Assembly: GCA_900547585.1 (NCBI GenBank)
Contig: URHD01000007.1
Location: 1 to 41,645, forward strand
Origin: an uncultured bacterium
GTDB lineage: Bacteria; Cyanobacteriota; Vampirovibrionia; Gastranaerophilales; Gastranaerophilaceae
Length of the DNA stretch: 41,645 bases
Reading direction: 5' to 3'
The notes under the pieces were generated by a model that saw only the letters and a program-made list of their open reading frames with translations, searched no databases and had not been told where the DNA came from. Numbering within the stretch: the stretch's first letter is position 1; each line of letters opens with the position of its first letter. The translations under genes were made by a program, and so were the position numbers. This document shows positions 31,537 through 39,873 of the stretch, piece by piece.

Positions 31537-33933
31537 TTAAAGCGCAATATCGCCTTTTGGCTTTATATTCTCTTTTACGCTCTGAATGAACGCTTTTGAT
31601 TCGGGCGAGGCTTTTGCCCAGTTCACGGCACAGATTGCTCTTTGAACCCATACCAGCTGCTGGAAAAATTTGTACTGTGAGTTCAAAGCCGCAAGTTTTG
31701 AATCAAGATAAAGGTGCTGTGCGTCAATAACCTGCGCAATCGGCGCCTGTCCCCTTAAATATCTCTGTTTTACATCATAGTAGTTCTCGTGTGAGGCATA
31801 CATTGCCTTGTAATTCTTTTCAATGCTGAAATATGAGGCAATCGCCCTGTTTATGATATCTCTTATCTGTTTTTCGAGTTCTGTTTTTGCTTCATCCTGA
31901 TATCGCAGGAGTTCGTCCTTTTCTGCCTGTATTCTCATAATTTCAGCGATTTTGGTGCCGCCTTCAAACGGTTTCCACTGGGCGTAAATGCCGAATTGTC
32001 CGTTTGTTGCATTTGGCGGCGCAAGTGTAATAGGTGCAAGCCCCGGAACCGGCAGCCCGACTGACATAGGGCGTGTAAAATGCCTGTCCATCAGCGATGT
32101 GTATGTATATGCAAGTTTTGCGTCGGGCAGGATGAATTTCTGGTAGTACATATTTCGCTCGTAATCTTTCATTTTTATTGCCGCTTTAAGCTTTGCAAGC
32201 TCGGGCGCTACGCGGTAGGCTTCGTTTATGAGCATTTCTGTGAAAGTTTCGAGCGAATTCGGGTTTGAAACATAATCGATTATCTGAATATCCTTAATAT
32301 AAAACGCAGGGTCGAGTGCGGTCAGCTCCGCAAGCTCAAAATCCTCTTTCTGGTCTTTAAAAAGTATCTTGTTTATTGCGATTTTGATGTTTTTTTGCTC
32401 GGCAGTCATGTCAAGAAGCTTCTGCTCGTTAACATTCAGCTGGGATGCCCATCTTAGCGCTTCTTCTTTTCCGCAAAGCCCCTGTTTTTCTTTGACACGA
32501 GCCATTGCGAGGAGTTCTCGTGATTCTTTTACGTAATCTTTCTGGATTTCAATCATTTTTTCGAGCATAAGCGCGTCAATGTAGGTTAAAGCGAGCTCAA
32601 TGCCCATATTCTGTTCGGTCAGAAACTGTTCTGACTTAGAAAAATCTATTTTTTTCTTGTTAATTAAAATATTTGTCACAAGCGCGGGAGAATAAATTAC
32701 CTGCTCAATTCCCATCTGAAAAAGTCCGGTTTTTTGAGGCAGCTGAAGCCTTGCCGAGTCTGCGTATTCGTAGTTGTACTGCTGATAGCCCAGAGTTATA
32801 CCGAAAGTCGGAAGATAATGCAGTGCAGCTGCGGCAGTTGAACGGCGTGCGGCTTTGACGAGCAGTCTTTTTCGCTCTATGTCAAGGTTTTGTTTGTCCA
32901 GTGTGTCAAAAACCGCGGAAAGGTCGTATTTTGGCACGGGTTTTGATGTTATGATTTCTGCGTTGTTCAAAACCCTCAAATGCGGCAAATACCCTATTGA
33001 ATCAGCTGTGTCCTTGTTAATATAGTAAATTTCGTCTTCAAAAAACTGGATTTTTTCGGGTTTTTTGACGTCGCCGTTTAAAACTCCTTTTATATTAAAG
33101 GAAGTTGCCTCTGCAATTTTTCTGTCCAAATCGTATGCGCCCGAGCCGAGCAAGACGCCCATTTTTACGTCCTCTTTGCCGAGCGTTGAGTAGGTCGGGA
33201 TTTTTCTTTCGTTTAATTTGTTTATAAGTGCTTTTCGTTCCTCAATTGACAGGTTAAATAGCGGCGTAAGAACTACAGCATCGCAATCTGCCGGAATTGA
33301 GGCAATAGTCGCGTCAATATTTTTTGTTGCGGGCAAAATTGTATAATTAATATTTTTCAGCCTCGGTTCGACGAATTTATTCCAGTCTTTTCTTGTTTTG
33401 TAATAATTTTCGTTCATCAAAATGGCTGTTTTGTTAAAATCAAGGAGAGTTTTGAATGCGTAAACCCCTTTTATTGATTGTTGAACAGGATTGAAAAAAT
33501 CCTCGCCCAAATCTCTCAATCCGTACTGATCAATGGTTATGACGAATTTTGTGTTGTTTTTTGTGTGGTTGTAGTGCATTGTGGAGAGGTAGCCCATGGA
33601 AATTATCACGGTTGCGTCTGATTCAGAGGCTTTCAGGCTCAATTTATGCACGGAATCCCTTGTCCAGTTGCCAACATAAACTAGATTTGCCGGAAATTCC
33701 GCTTTGTAATCCGGTGCTGTCTGGCGTGTTATTACCTCCTGAAATTCTTTTAAAACCTGCTCGTTTTTATCCGATGGGCCGTCAAAAATGAACGCATATT
33801 TGATTGTTCTTGCATTCGGTTTGTAAACAAGCTTTTTCATCGGTGCGCCTTTTATCTCCTGAATCGCAAAAACCGGTGCAATGCTGCTAAATGTCATTAG
33901 CAGCGCCATTAGCGCAGCATAAAATCTTTTCAT
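31537..33933 (-). CDS. Fusion of ABC-type substrate-binding-like domain and TolC-like outer-membrane channel domain
   Basis: 798 residues. A signal peptide (FYAALMALLMTFSSIAPVFA) is followed by a periplasmic binding-protein-like region (about 40-330). Its pattern matches TrpX/ABC_sub_bind proteins: ISMGYLSTMHY, GVYAFKTLLDFNKTAIL, DAVVLTPLFNLSIEERKAL and INKDTADSIGYLPHLRVL. From about 345 to 780 it has the helical repeats of an outer-membrane efflux (TolC) protein: long coiled coils around residues 440-520 and 640-730, with YLRGQAPIAQVIDAQHLYL near the end. Each half alone is a known family; the fusion is unusual. It might tie a periplasmic ligand sensor to an export channel. It stands alone; no MFP or RND genes are adjacent. 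No clear promoter was found by eye. Confidence 0.82.
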   Translation of the reverse strand: MKRFYAALMALLMTFSSIAPVFAIQEIKGAPMKKLVYKPNARTIKYAFIFDGPSDKNEQVLKEFQEVITRQTAPDYKAEFPANLVYVGNWTRDSVHKLSLKASESDATVIISMGYLSTMHYNHTKNNTKFVITIDQYGLRDLGEDFFNPVQQSIKGVYAFKTLLDFNKTAILMNENYYKTRKDWNKFVEPRLKNINYTILPATKNIDATIASIPADCDAVVLTPLFNLSIEERKALINKLNERKIPTYSTLGKEDVKMGVLLGSGAYDLDRKIAEATSFNIKGVLNGDVKKPEKIQFFEDEIYYINKDTADSIGYLPHLRVLNNAEIITSKPVPKYDLSAVFDTLDKQNLDIERKRLLVKAARRSTAAAALHYLPTFGITLGYQQYNYEYADSARLQLPQKTGLFQMGIEQVIYSPALVTNILINKKKIDFSKSEQFLTEQNMGIELALTYIDALMLEKMIEIQKDYVKESRELLAMARVKEKQGLCGKEEALRWASQLNVNEQKLLDMTAEQKNIKIAINKILFKDQKEDFELAELTALDPAFYIKDIQIIDYVSNPNSLETFTEMLINEAYRVAPELAKLKAAIKMKDYERNMYYQKFILPDAKLAYTYTSLMDRHFTRPMSVGLPVPGLAPITLAPPNATNGQFGIYAQWKPFEGGTKIAEIMRIQAEKDELLRYQDEAKTELEKQIRDIINRAIASYFSIEKNYKAMYASHENYYDVKQRYLRGQAPIAQVIDAQHLYLDSKLAALNSQYKFFQQLVWVQRAICAVNWAKASPESKAFIQSVKENIKPKGDIAL

Positions 33934-34049
33934 ACTCTCTCCTAAAATAAACTATATTCAGACCATTGGATTATTTGATAATATTACAAAATTTTTTGCA
34001 ATTTGGCTTGAAATATAAGAAAATTTTGAAAAAATCGTAATAAAACTTA

Positions 34050-34083
34050 AAAAATCCCGATTTATAATTAAATCGGGATTTTT
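34050..34083 (-). terminator. Terminator after rpsA
   Basis: AAAAATCCCGATTTA pairs with TAAATCGGGATTTTT around TAAT, a near-perfect 15-bp stem with A/T-runs on both sides. It lies 24 bp past the rpsA stop and upstream of the TolC-fusion gene. Confidence 0.9.
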
Positions 34084-34106
34084 GTCTCTATTTTTGTTTG
34101 TCGTGT

Positions 34107-35156
34107 TTATTCAATGCTCAGGCTGATTCTTCTATCGTCCGGATTGAATTTCAAAACGGTTGTGTTGACCTTGTCGCCAACTTTGAGAACGCAGTTGTTT
34201 TTGTTCTGGTAATCTGTTATCTCATTGCTGGGCAAAAGTGCTTCAACACCGGAGAACACTTCAACAAACGCGCCAAAATGTTTAATTCTTGTGATTACAC
34301 CTTCAATTTTGTCGCCCTCGTTGAGGTTTTCCTTAGCTTTGAGCCATGGATCTTCTTCAAGATTCTTAAGGCTAAGGCTGACGCGCTGTTTGTCGTGGTC
34401 AATTCCGATGATTTCGACTTTGATTTTGTCTGAAATTTTAAGTATGTCAGATGGATGGTCAACCCAGCGCCATGACATTTGTGAAAGCGGAAGCAGACCG
34501 TCCATGCCGCCGATATCAATGAAAGCACCGAAATCTGTAATTCTTACGACTTCGCCCTCAACAACCTGCCCTACTTCAAGGTCTGCAAACATATTTTCTT
34601 TTGATTCCTCGAGAGCGTCTGCATAAACCTTTTTGTTTGAAAGAATAAAGTTGTTCTGCTGCGGGTCTAGAGTAAGGATTTTGAGTTCAATTGTTTCGCC
34701 CACGATATTTTCCATATCTTTCGCACGAAGATGGCTCGAGGGCACAAATCCTCTCACTCCTTTTGTTTCAACAAGAACACCGCCTTTAACTACTGCAACG
34801 ACTGTGCCTTGTAGAACCTCGTCATTTTCTTTGACGGCTTCGAGTTCTTTCCATGCGTATGCAAGCGCAACTTTCTTATAAGAAAGAACGAATCGTCCGT
34901 CGTCATCCTCTTCTTTTACAATCAAGAATTCATATTCGCAATCTTTTTGCAAAGTTTCTTCGATTGTCTTTGTTGTGTCAATACGCGCTTCTCTTACAGG
35001 AACAATAGCTGAAGTTTTTGCGCCGATATCAACAATAACACCTTCAGAGTCATAACCGCATACGACTCCTTTTACGAGATCGCCTCTTTGAAAGCTGTAA
35101 TCATACTGCGAGAGCAGAGATTCGAACTCGTCATCAGTGAAATTTTTAACTGTCAT
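34107..35156 (-). CDS. rpsA: Ribosomal protein S1
   Basis: 349 residues with four S1 (OB-fold) domains, at about 20-90, 105-170, 190-260 and 275-349. Examples are GDLVKGVVCGYDSEGVIVDIG, GQVVEGEVVRITDFGAFIDIG and GDKIEGVITRIKHFGAFVEV. It binds mRNA on the 30S subunit. It is shorter than the six-domain E. coli form and close to the short forms of many other phyla. The first two domains are the least conserved. GGAG lies 11 bp before the ATG. The many apparently SD-less starts in this window make an S1-dependent or leaderless initiation route relevant. Confidence 0.93.
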   Translation of the reverse strand: MTVKNFTDDEFESLLSQYDYSFQRGDLVKGVVCGYDSEGVIVDIGAKTSAIVPVREARIDTTKTIEETLQKDCEYEFLIVKEEDDDGRFVLSYKKVALAYAWKELEAVKENDEVLQGTVVAVVKGGVLVETKGVRGFVPSSHLRAKDMENIVGETIELKILTLDPQQNNFILSNKKVYADALEESKENMFADLEVGQVVEGEVVRITDFGAFIDIGGMDGLLPLSQMSWRWVDHPSDILKISDKIKVEIIGIDHDKQRVSLSLKNLEEDPWLKAKENLNEGDKIEGVITRIKHFGAFVEVFSGVEALLPSNEITDYQNKNNCVLKVGDKVNTTVLKFNPDDRRISLSIE

Positions 35157-35197
35157 TGGATAGTATCTCCATAGTTTAAAAAAGTAACATGCTTCAC

Positions 35198-35206
35198 ATT
35201 ATAGCA
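35198..35206 (-). promoter_or_regulatory. Extended -10 promoter of rpsA
   Basis: On the minus strand, TGCTATAAT (35206-35198) is a perfect extended -10. The leader to the ATG at 35156 is about 35 nt. No good -35 is seen. Confidence 0.65.
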
Positions 35207-35535
35207 AAAACTTTCGATTTTCGTAGATTCAGCAAAAAAAATAATTAACAAATTTAATAAAAACCTATTTTTAGATATAAAGCTGATATATTCCGGAAAT
35301 AAAATTTTGCAAAAATGCTACTCATATTTATAATGCCCACTTTTATAGATTTTTAAACCTCCGATTGGAGCCGGCTTTCTGATTTTCAAAAAAATTTTTG
35401 AGTATATATCTTTTAAACAATTCTGAAATTCAATTATATTTTAAAAAAATAGAACTCTTCAAAACTCTGCTGAATCCAAAATTCGTATTTACATTTCTTA
35501 ATCTTTTCAGGGAATTTTGTGAAATTGTAAACTTA
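35207..35535. other. AT-rich intergenic region between rpsA and ribF
   Basis: Most of the 414-bp divergent gap is AT-rich with no gene. One GC-richer island, CTCCGATTGGAGCCGGC near 35368-35384, forms a short CTCC/GGAG hairpin. A GATTCAGCA/TGCTGAATC inverted pair is separated by about 240 bp (near 35227 and 35470). Neither can be given a function. Confidence 0.5.
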
Positions 35536-35564
35536 TTGCTATTAAATTAGCGGTTTTATATTAT
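35536..35564 (+). promoter_or_regulatory. Promoter of ribF; leaderless geometry
   Basis: TTGCTA (35536-35541), 17 bp, then TATTAT (35559-35564), which ends 6 nt before ATG 35571. There is no Shine-Dalgarno. Confidence 0.6.
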
Positions 35565-35570
35565 AGAAAT

Positions 35571-36494
35571 ATGCAAATTTTTAATGAATTTAACAAAAAT
35601 CCGAACCTCTCCCTTTGCTTGGGCTTTTTTGACGGCGTCCACGAGGGGCATAAGGTCGTTATAAAAAATGCAGTGAATCTTGCGCGACAAAACGGCCTGA
35701 AATCAGCGGTTGTTACCTTTAAAAACCATCCTCTGTGCTATTTGCAGGGGCGCACACCCCAATATATCACAAGTCTGGAGGATAGATTGAAGCTTATTGA
35801 AAAGCAGGGTGTTGATTTTGCTTATGTGCTCGAGTTTGATGAAAGCATAGCCGATTATTTAGCTGCGGATTATTTGCGTGAGGTTCTGGTAACCAATTTT
35901 GAACCAAAATTCATCACAACTGGCTTTAATCACAGTTTCGGCGTAAATAAACAGGGCAATGCCGAATTTTTGAGAAGCCGTCAAAAAGAATTCGGATATA
36001 AATTCTTTGAAATACCGCCTATTACGTTCAACAGCACACTTATAAGCAGTACAAAAATCCGTCAGCTTATTTCTGCGGGCGAGCTGGAAAATATGAAGAA
36101 CCTTTTGGGTGCTCCATTTTTCCTGCGCGGCGAGGTTCGCGAAGGAAGCAGAATCGGCCGCTCAATTTCCTTCCCCACTGCTAATATCCGCTACCCGAAA
36201 GATATATTAAGGCTCCCGAAAGGCGTTTATTTTGCAACAGTTGAAGTAAACGGAAAAACGCATAATTCCGTTGTGAATATCGGGGTAAAACCTACTGTTT
36301 CAGATGCTAAAAAACTTCTGGTAGAGGCGCATATTCTCGATTTCAACGAAAATATTTATGCAAAACCCGTTAAGATAAATTTCTTAAAAAAAGTGCGTAA
36401 TGAACAGCGTTTTGAGTCTGTAAACGCGCTGAAAAGCCAGATTGCAAAAGATACCGAAGCCGCAAGAACGTTTTTTGAAGAAACTAAATTATGA
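35571..36494 (+). CDS. ribF: Bifunctional riboflavin kinase / FAD synthetase
   Basis: 307 residues, normal length. It converts riboflavin to FMN and then FAD. The N-terminal FAD synthetase domain (1-175) has GFFDGVHEGH and, later, TFNSTLISSTKIRQLI. The C-terminal riboflavin kinase domain (about 180-305) has GRSISFPTANI and VVNIGVKPTV. It likely has a leaderless mRNA. Its 3' end overlaps the stop of a small gene on the other strand. ribH, the lumazine synthase gene, lies 260 bp on, so two flavin genes are near each other but separately promoted. No FMN riboswitch is present. Confidence 0.95.
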   Translation: MQIFNEFNKNPNLSLCLGFFDGVHEGHKVVIKNAVNLARQNGLKSAVVTFKNHPLCYLQGRTPQYITSLEDRLKLIEKQGVDFAYVLEFDESIADYLAADYLREVLVTNFEPKFITTGFNHSFGVNKQGNAEFLRSRQKEFGYKFFEIPPITFNSTLISSTKIRQLISAGELENMKNLLGAPFFLRGEVREGSRIGRSISFPTANIRYPKDILRLPKGVYFATVEVNGKTHNSVVNIGVKPTVSDAKKLLVEAHILDFNENIYAKPVKINFLKKVRNEQRFESVNALKSQIAKDTEAARTFFEETKL

Positions 36495-36567
36495 GAGTTG
36501 TGCATATTATAAAAACGCCGTAAATAAGCAAAATATAGGCAGCGCTGATTTTTGTGATATCTGACAT
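36484..36567 (-). CDS. 27-residue membrane peptide
   Basis: ATG 36567 opens a 27-codon frame, MSDITKISAAYILL... ending CTTLII, stop at 36484. Residues ~8-27 form one hydrophobic helix, so the product should be a single-pass membrane peptide. AGGAG (36579-36575) lies 7 bp before the ATG, an ideal spacing. It overlaps the last 11 bp of ribF on the opposite strand. It is preceded by a structured leader of about 90 nt. Small membrane peptides often regulate transporters or oxidases, but there is no clue to this one's target. Confidence 0.6.
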   Translation of the reverse strand: MSDITKISAAYILLIYGVFIICTTLII

Positions 36568-36569
36568 TC

Positions 36570-36672
36570 TCGTTCTCCTGTAATACAAATGGGGTTCTTG
36601 ATGATATGATTTTCACCCGGTGAAAAAATTCTTCATATTACCCGGTTAGCCTCCAGTCGGGCAATTATTGTA
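36570..36672 (-). promoter_or_regulatory. Candidate structured switch-like leader of the 27-residue peptide
   Basis: On the minus strand a TACAAT -10 (36672-36667) would start a ~93-nt leader. It contains a CCCG/CGGG stem (36658-36661 with 36641-36644) and a TTTTCAC/GTGAAAA hairpin (36610-36616 with 36620-36626) extended by ATATGA/TCATAT (36604-36609 with 36633-36638). An alternative GTAATA/TATTAC pairing (36636-36641 with 36580-36585) ends directly beside the Shine-Dalgarno and excludes the extension. Mutually exclusive pairings near the SD resemble a translational riboswitch or thermosensor. It matches no riboswitch class I know. Confidence 0.4.
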
Positions 36673-36690
36673 AAAATAAAGAAATAAATC

Positions 36691-36737
36691 TTTATTTAAA
36701 GGCATTTCTATTGTAAAATTTGTACAAAATGTACAAA
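36691..36737 (+). promoter_or_regulatory. ribH promoter with palindromic operator candidate
   Basis: TTTATT (36691-36696), 17 bp, then TAAAAT (36714-36719). TTTGTAC-N5-GTACAAA (36719-36737) covers the expected start site and ends 19 bp before the ATG. The symmetry suggests a dimeric regulator; the spacing differs from the cyanobacterial LexA box. Confidence 0.4.
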
Positions 36738-36756
36738 TAAAAGAAAGAGGTAGTTT

Positions 36757-37320
36757 ATGGCTAACATAATTCAGGGCAGCCTTATTGCAGGCGGAGAAAA
36801 GTATTGTATTATTATTTCAAGATTTAACGAGTTTATCGGCTCAAAACTTCTCTCAGGTGCTATTGACGAACTTGTCAGACATGGCGTGCCGGACGGAGCA
36901 ATTGACATAATCTGGACCCCCGGAGCATTCGAAATCCCGCTGATAGCTAAAAAAGCAGCAAATTCCAAAAAATATGCGGCAATTATAACCCTCGGCGCAG
37001 TTATTAAAGGTGCAACCGACCATTATGATTATGTTGCGGGCGAACTCGCTAAAGGAATTGCGCATGTCGCTCTGGAAACCGGTGTTCCTGTGATATTCGG
37101 CGTTCTTACGACGGAAAATCTTGAACAGGCAATTGAAAGAGCCGGCACAAAAGGCGGAAATAAAGGTTCTGACGCTGCTAAAACAGCAATCGAAATGGCA
37201 AATCTTCAAGGTTTCCTTAACTCACCCGCTTACCTCAGCACTCCGGCCGAAACTCCGAAGACACCTGCTGCACCTAAAGCGCAGGCTCAGGAAACTGCAA
37301 AGAAAGAAGCTGATAAGTAA
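36757..37320 (+). CDS. ribH: 6,7-dimethyl-8-ribityllumazine synthase
   Basis: 187 residues. It condenses a ribityl-pyrimidine with dihydroxybutanone phosphate to make lumazine in riboflavin synthesis. Motifs are SRFNEFIGSKL, TPGAFEIP, and catalytic H89 in GATDHYDYV; the GTKGGNKGSDAA loop and final helix are normal. After about residue 155 there is a ~30-residue low-complexity Pro/Ala/Thr/Lys tail (TPAETPKTPAAPKAQAQE) that the ~155-residue family lacks. As the enzyme often forms 60-mer cages, the tail would decorate the outer or inner surface. GAGG precedes the ATG. Confidence 0.95.
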   Translation: MANIIQGSLIAGGEKYCIIISRFNEFIGSKLLSGAIDELVRHGVPDGAIDIIWTPGAFEIPLIAKKAANSKKYAAIITLGAVIKGATDHYDYVAGELAKGIAHVALETGVPVIFGVLTTENLEQAIERAGTKGGNKGSDAAKTAIEMANLQGFLNSPAYLSTPAETPKTPAAPKAQAQETAKKEADK

Positions 37321-37337
37321 TTAACAGGGGGCATTTT

Positions 37338-38117
37338 ATGTTGTTTGATATAAAAGAAGCAGCAATTTCCGTTACAAAAGAAAAGGATTTCAGAGAAAAG
37401 TTGTTCATAGGAACTTTTCTTGTGATGCTGGCTAATTTTCTTTCTACTTTCAGCTTCAGGCACAACTCAAATATTGCCGGTGCCGCCGGCTCAGCTTCCC
37501 AAAATCCGCTGGTTTCTCTGAATCTCATCGCTGGTTTTGCGGTTTTGTTTGTTGTGTTGTGTTATTTGCTTGCTTTTTTGCATAATAAAATAAACAACCG
37601 TGAAATGCCCCGCTGGAGTGAAGTCTATAAGTATTTTGTCAAAGGGTTCAAACTCGTTTTATCAAACATTCTCCTCGGGATTCCTGCTTTTATATTCAAT
37701 GGATTATTGATTTATGTGTATTTCTATATGATTTCGGTTAATCCTGCGGTCGGCAAATCTCCTCTCGGTGGTGTAATTAGGGCTTTGGTATTATTGGGCT
37801 GGTTTGTTTTTGTTTTTGTTTCTACTTTGCAAACCGCTATTTTTGCCAAAAGGCTGAAGTTCAGAGATTTCTTTAATCTTGTTAAAGGTTATTATAGCCT
37901 GGCGGGGAATTTTGTGACTTATCTTGTGTTTGCGCTTGTCGTATTTGCGTTAATGTCTTTCTGGATATGGATTTCCCTCGCAGCTAAAACGGCGGGTTCG
38001 TTTTCGTATTTGTTAATTTTGTTAATCAGCTCTCCAATTTTTTATATTATGACAATATATGTGGATTTGCTTTCACAGTGGGCTAAAAAATCCTATTCAA
38101 TGGACGAAATTGAATAA
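37338..38117 (+). CDS. DUF4013-like membrane protein, copy 1
   Basis: 259 residues with about six hydrophobic segments (for example LIAGFAVLFVVLCYLLAFL, LLGIPAFIFNGLLIYVYFYM, YLLILLISSPIFYIM). The pattern 'small cytosolic N-terminus, helix, then NKINNREMPRWSEVYKYFVKGFK' parallels the xxLPxWxxfxxyfxxGlK motif of DUF4013. Function of the family is unknown. It follows ribH by 17 bp, with GGGGG before the ATG, and so may be its operon partner. A diverged paralogue follows at 38193. Confidence 0.75.
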   Translation: MLFDIKEAAISVTKEKDFREKLFIGTFLVMLANFLSTFSFRHNSNIAGAAGSASQNPLVSLNLIAGFAVLFVVLCYLLAFLHNKINNREMPRWSEVYKYFVKGFKLVLSNILLGIPAFIFNGLLIYVYFYMISVNPAVGKSPLGGVIRALVLLGWFVFVFVSTLQTAIFAKRLKFRDFFNLVKGYYSLAGNFVTYLVFALVVFALMSFWIWISLAAKTAGSFSYLLILLISSPIFYIMTIYVDLLSQWAKKSYSMDEIE

Positions 38118-38130
38118 TTCAAATAAAGTA

Positions 38131-38159
38131 CTGAACTTTTTTCAAAAAAGCGCTATAAT
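38131..38159 (+). promoter_or_regulatory. Promoter of the second DUF4013 gene
   Basis: CTGAAC (38131-38136), 17 bp, then TATAAT (38154-38159). It lies in the 75 bp between the two paralogues, so copy 2 can be expressed separately. Confidence 0.65.
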
Positions 38160-38192
38160 AATAATGTGTTTATTATAAATAGGAGCAGTGCC

Positions 38193-38906
38193 GTGGGATA
38201 CGACTTAAAACAGGCATTCACTTACGTGTGGAGCGATGCGGACTTTTTTACAAAATGGGCAATAGGATCTTTTTTGCTTGTCTTCCCCACTTTTTCGACA
38301 TGTTTTCCGGGGATAAAGCGTGCTTTCCAAAACCCTGCTAATTACGGCTGGATGCTGGTTTTTGCTGTTGTATCTATTGTTATTTATCTTGCAGTCAAAG
38401 GGTATTTTTACAAGGCTGTGCACAATAATGTTGTGCATGATGCAGAAAAACTGCCTGACTGGCATAAGTTCTGGACTTATATGCATAACGGTTTGAAAGC
38501 GTATGTTGGTATGGCGATTTTTGCTCTGCCTTATGCGCTTGTTGCCGGCGGATTTTGCTTTCTTTTCAAGCCGGATTTTCATAACCCGCTCGTTTATGCG
38601 GTTGGCATGCTTGTTATGATTTTGTTTTTTGCAATTTACCTGCCTTTCTCTCTAAATTTTGCAACCCGTCTGCACGTGAGGGCTTTCTTTAGCTATAAAC
38701 GTGCTTTTTGGCTGTTAAAAGGCAAATATAAGGAATATTTTGCACTTTACGGTTATTGTGTGGCAATAGGGCTCGGCGGATTTATTCTTTCATGTCTTCT
38801 TTCCATGCATGGCATGACCGCGCTGCTTTTGCCGTTTTTAGGGTTTTATGTGGTGATGGTTTTTGCTGATTTGTATGCACAATTTTTGAATATGCCTGCA
38901 AAATAG
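38193..38906 (+). CDS. DUF4013-like membrane protein, copy 2 (GTG start)
   Basis: 237 residues from GTG 38193, with AGGAG 7 bp upstream. This start aligns VGYDLKQAF with the MLFDIKEAA start of copy 1; an upstream GTG at 38166 would not. The DUF4013 motif is clear: YKAVHNNVVHDAEKLPDWH then MHNGLKAYVGM. About six membrane helices are predicted. Role unknown; a tandem pair of such proteins could form a hetero-oligomer. thiL starts 22 bp downstream from its own extended -10. Confidence 0.78.
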   Translation: MGYDLKQAFTYVWSDADFFTKWAIGSFLLVFPTFSTCFPGIKRAFQNPANYGWMLVFAVVSIVIYLAVKGYFYKAVHNNVVHDAEKLPDWHKFWTYMHNGLKAYVGMAIFALPYALVAGGFCFLFKPDFHNPLVYAVGMLVMILFFAIYLPFSLNFATRLHVRAFFSYKRAFWLLKGKYKEYFALYGYCVAIGLGGFILSCLLSMHGMTALLLPFLGFYVVMVFADLYAQFLNMPAK

Positions 38907-38912
38907 TATCCA

Positions 38913-38921
38913 TGCTAAAAT
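38913..38921 (+). promoter_or_regulatory. Extended -10 promoter of thiL; leaderless geometry
   Basis: TGCTAAAAT (38913-38921) is an extended -10 ending 6 nt before ATG 38928. No Shine-Dalgarno and no good -35 are present. Confidence 0.55.
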
Positions 38922-38927
38922 CAAGTA

Positions 38928-39866
38928 ATGAAAGAACTTGATTATCTGAAAATTATTCACGAAACTCTGACTGATAACAGCTTTCTCGGGGATGATTGCG
39001 CTTTTTTGCAAGAAAGCGGGCTCTACCTGACGCAGGATACGCTCGTTGAAAACGTCCATTTTCGCCTTTGTACAACAAGCGCTTATGATTTGGGGTATAA
39101 ATCAATTGCCGTGAATCTTTCCGATCTTGCCGCCGCTGCTTCTGAGCCATTGTATGTTTCGATTTCTCTTTCTTTGCCTCATTATGCGGACGGGGAGTTT
39201 GTCAGGGCTTTTTATTCGGGAGTTAACGATATTTGCAATAAATACAATGTCAAAGTCACCGGCGGAGATTTAACCGGCGGCAGCTCAATCGTAATTTCCG
39301 TTTGCGCAATCGGCAAAAAAATCTCAAAATACAATGCATCTCGTTCAAACGCCCGCCCCGGCGATATTGTTTTTGTTACCGGAGGACACGGTGAAAGCGC
39401 TGCGGCATTGAAGCTTTTTTATGTGGATAAAGAGAATGAATTTGCAAAAAAACACCTCCATCCAGAGCCAAAAATTGAGGAGGGAAAAATCCTTGCTGTT
39501 TGTGCTAATTCTGATTTCGCTCTGATGGATTCATCAGACGGGCTGGGGGATGCTCTGTTTAAAATTGCAAATGAGAGCAATGCGTCTATTGAAACGGATT
39601 TTGAAAGTCTGCCGTATAATTCTGCACTAGAAAATTATTTTCCAGAAGAGTTCAAAGAGCTGCTTTTCTGGGGTGGGGAGGATTTTGAGCTTGTCGGCGC
39701 GGTTAACGGGGAATTTTTCAAAAAACTTCCGCCTGAAAAATTCTTTCCAGTCGGCAAAGTTGTTGAAAAAACCGGAAATTCTTCTGTTATAATTAATTTC
39801 GGAAGCAGCAAAACGGTAATAGATGAAAAAACTCTCGGAGAAAGAAGTTTTAACCATTTTAAATAG
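38928..39866 (+). CDS. thiL: Thiamine-monophosphate kinase
   Basis: 312 residues. It makes thiamine pyrophosphate from the monophosphate with ATP and Mg2+. The metal/ATP motif GDDCAF is at residues 21-26 (usual form GDDAA), followed by TQDTLVENVHF, NLSDLAAAASEP and KVTGGDLTGG. DSSDGLGDAL and the C-terminal WGGEDFELVG complete the set. It overlaps the Shine-Dalgarno of ispD. No other thiamine genes or TPP riboswitch are visible. Start chosen by leaderless promoter geometry and by the family's usual N-terminus. Confidence 0.93.
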   Translation: MKELDYLKIIHETLTDNSFLGDDCAFLQESGLYLTQDTLVENVHFRLCTTSAYDLGYKSIAVNLSDLAAAASEPLYVSISLSLPHYADGEFVRAFYSGVNDICNKYNVKVTGGDLTGGSSIVISVCAIGKKISKYNASRSNARPGDIVFVTGGHGESAAALKLFYVDKENEFAKKHLHPEPKIEEGKILAVCANSDFALMDSSDGLGDALFKIANESNASIETDFESLPYNSALENYFPEEFKELLFWGGEDFELVGAVNGEFFKKLPPEKFFPVGKVVEKTGNSSVIINFGSSKTVIDEKTLGERSFNHFK

Positions 39867-39873
39867 AGGTATT

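Noticed and set aside
36719..36737. Cyanobacterial LexA box at ribH
   Set aside because: The GTAC half-sites are 5 bp apart rather than 4, and ribH is not a damage-response gene.
36570..36756. FMN riboswitch near ribF/ribH
   Set aside because: None of the conserved RFN boxes is visible on either strand; the structure that is present points to the minus-strand small gene.
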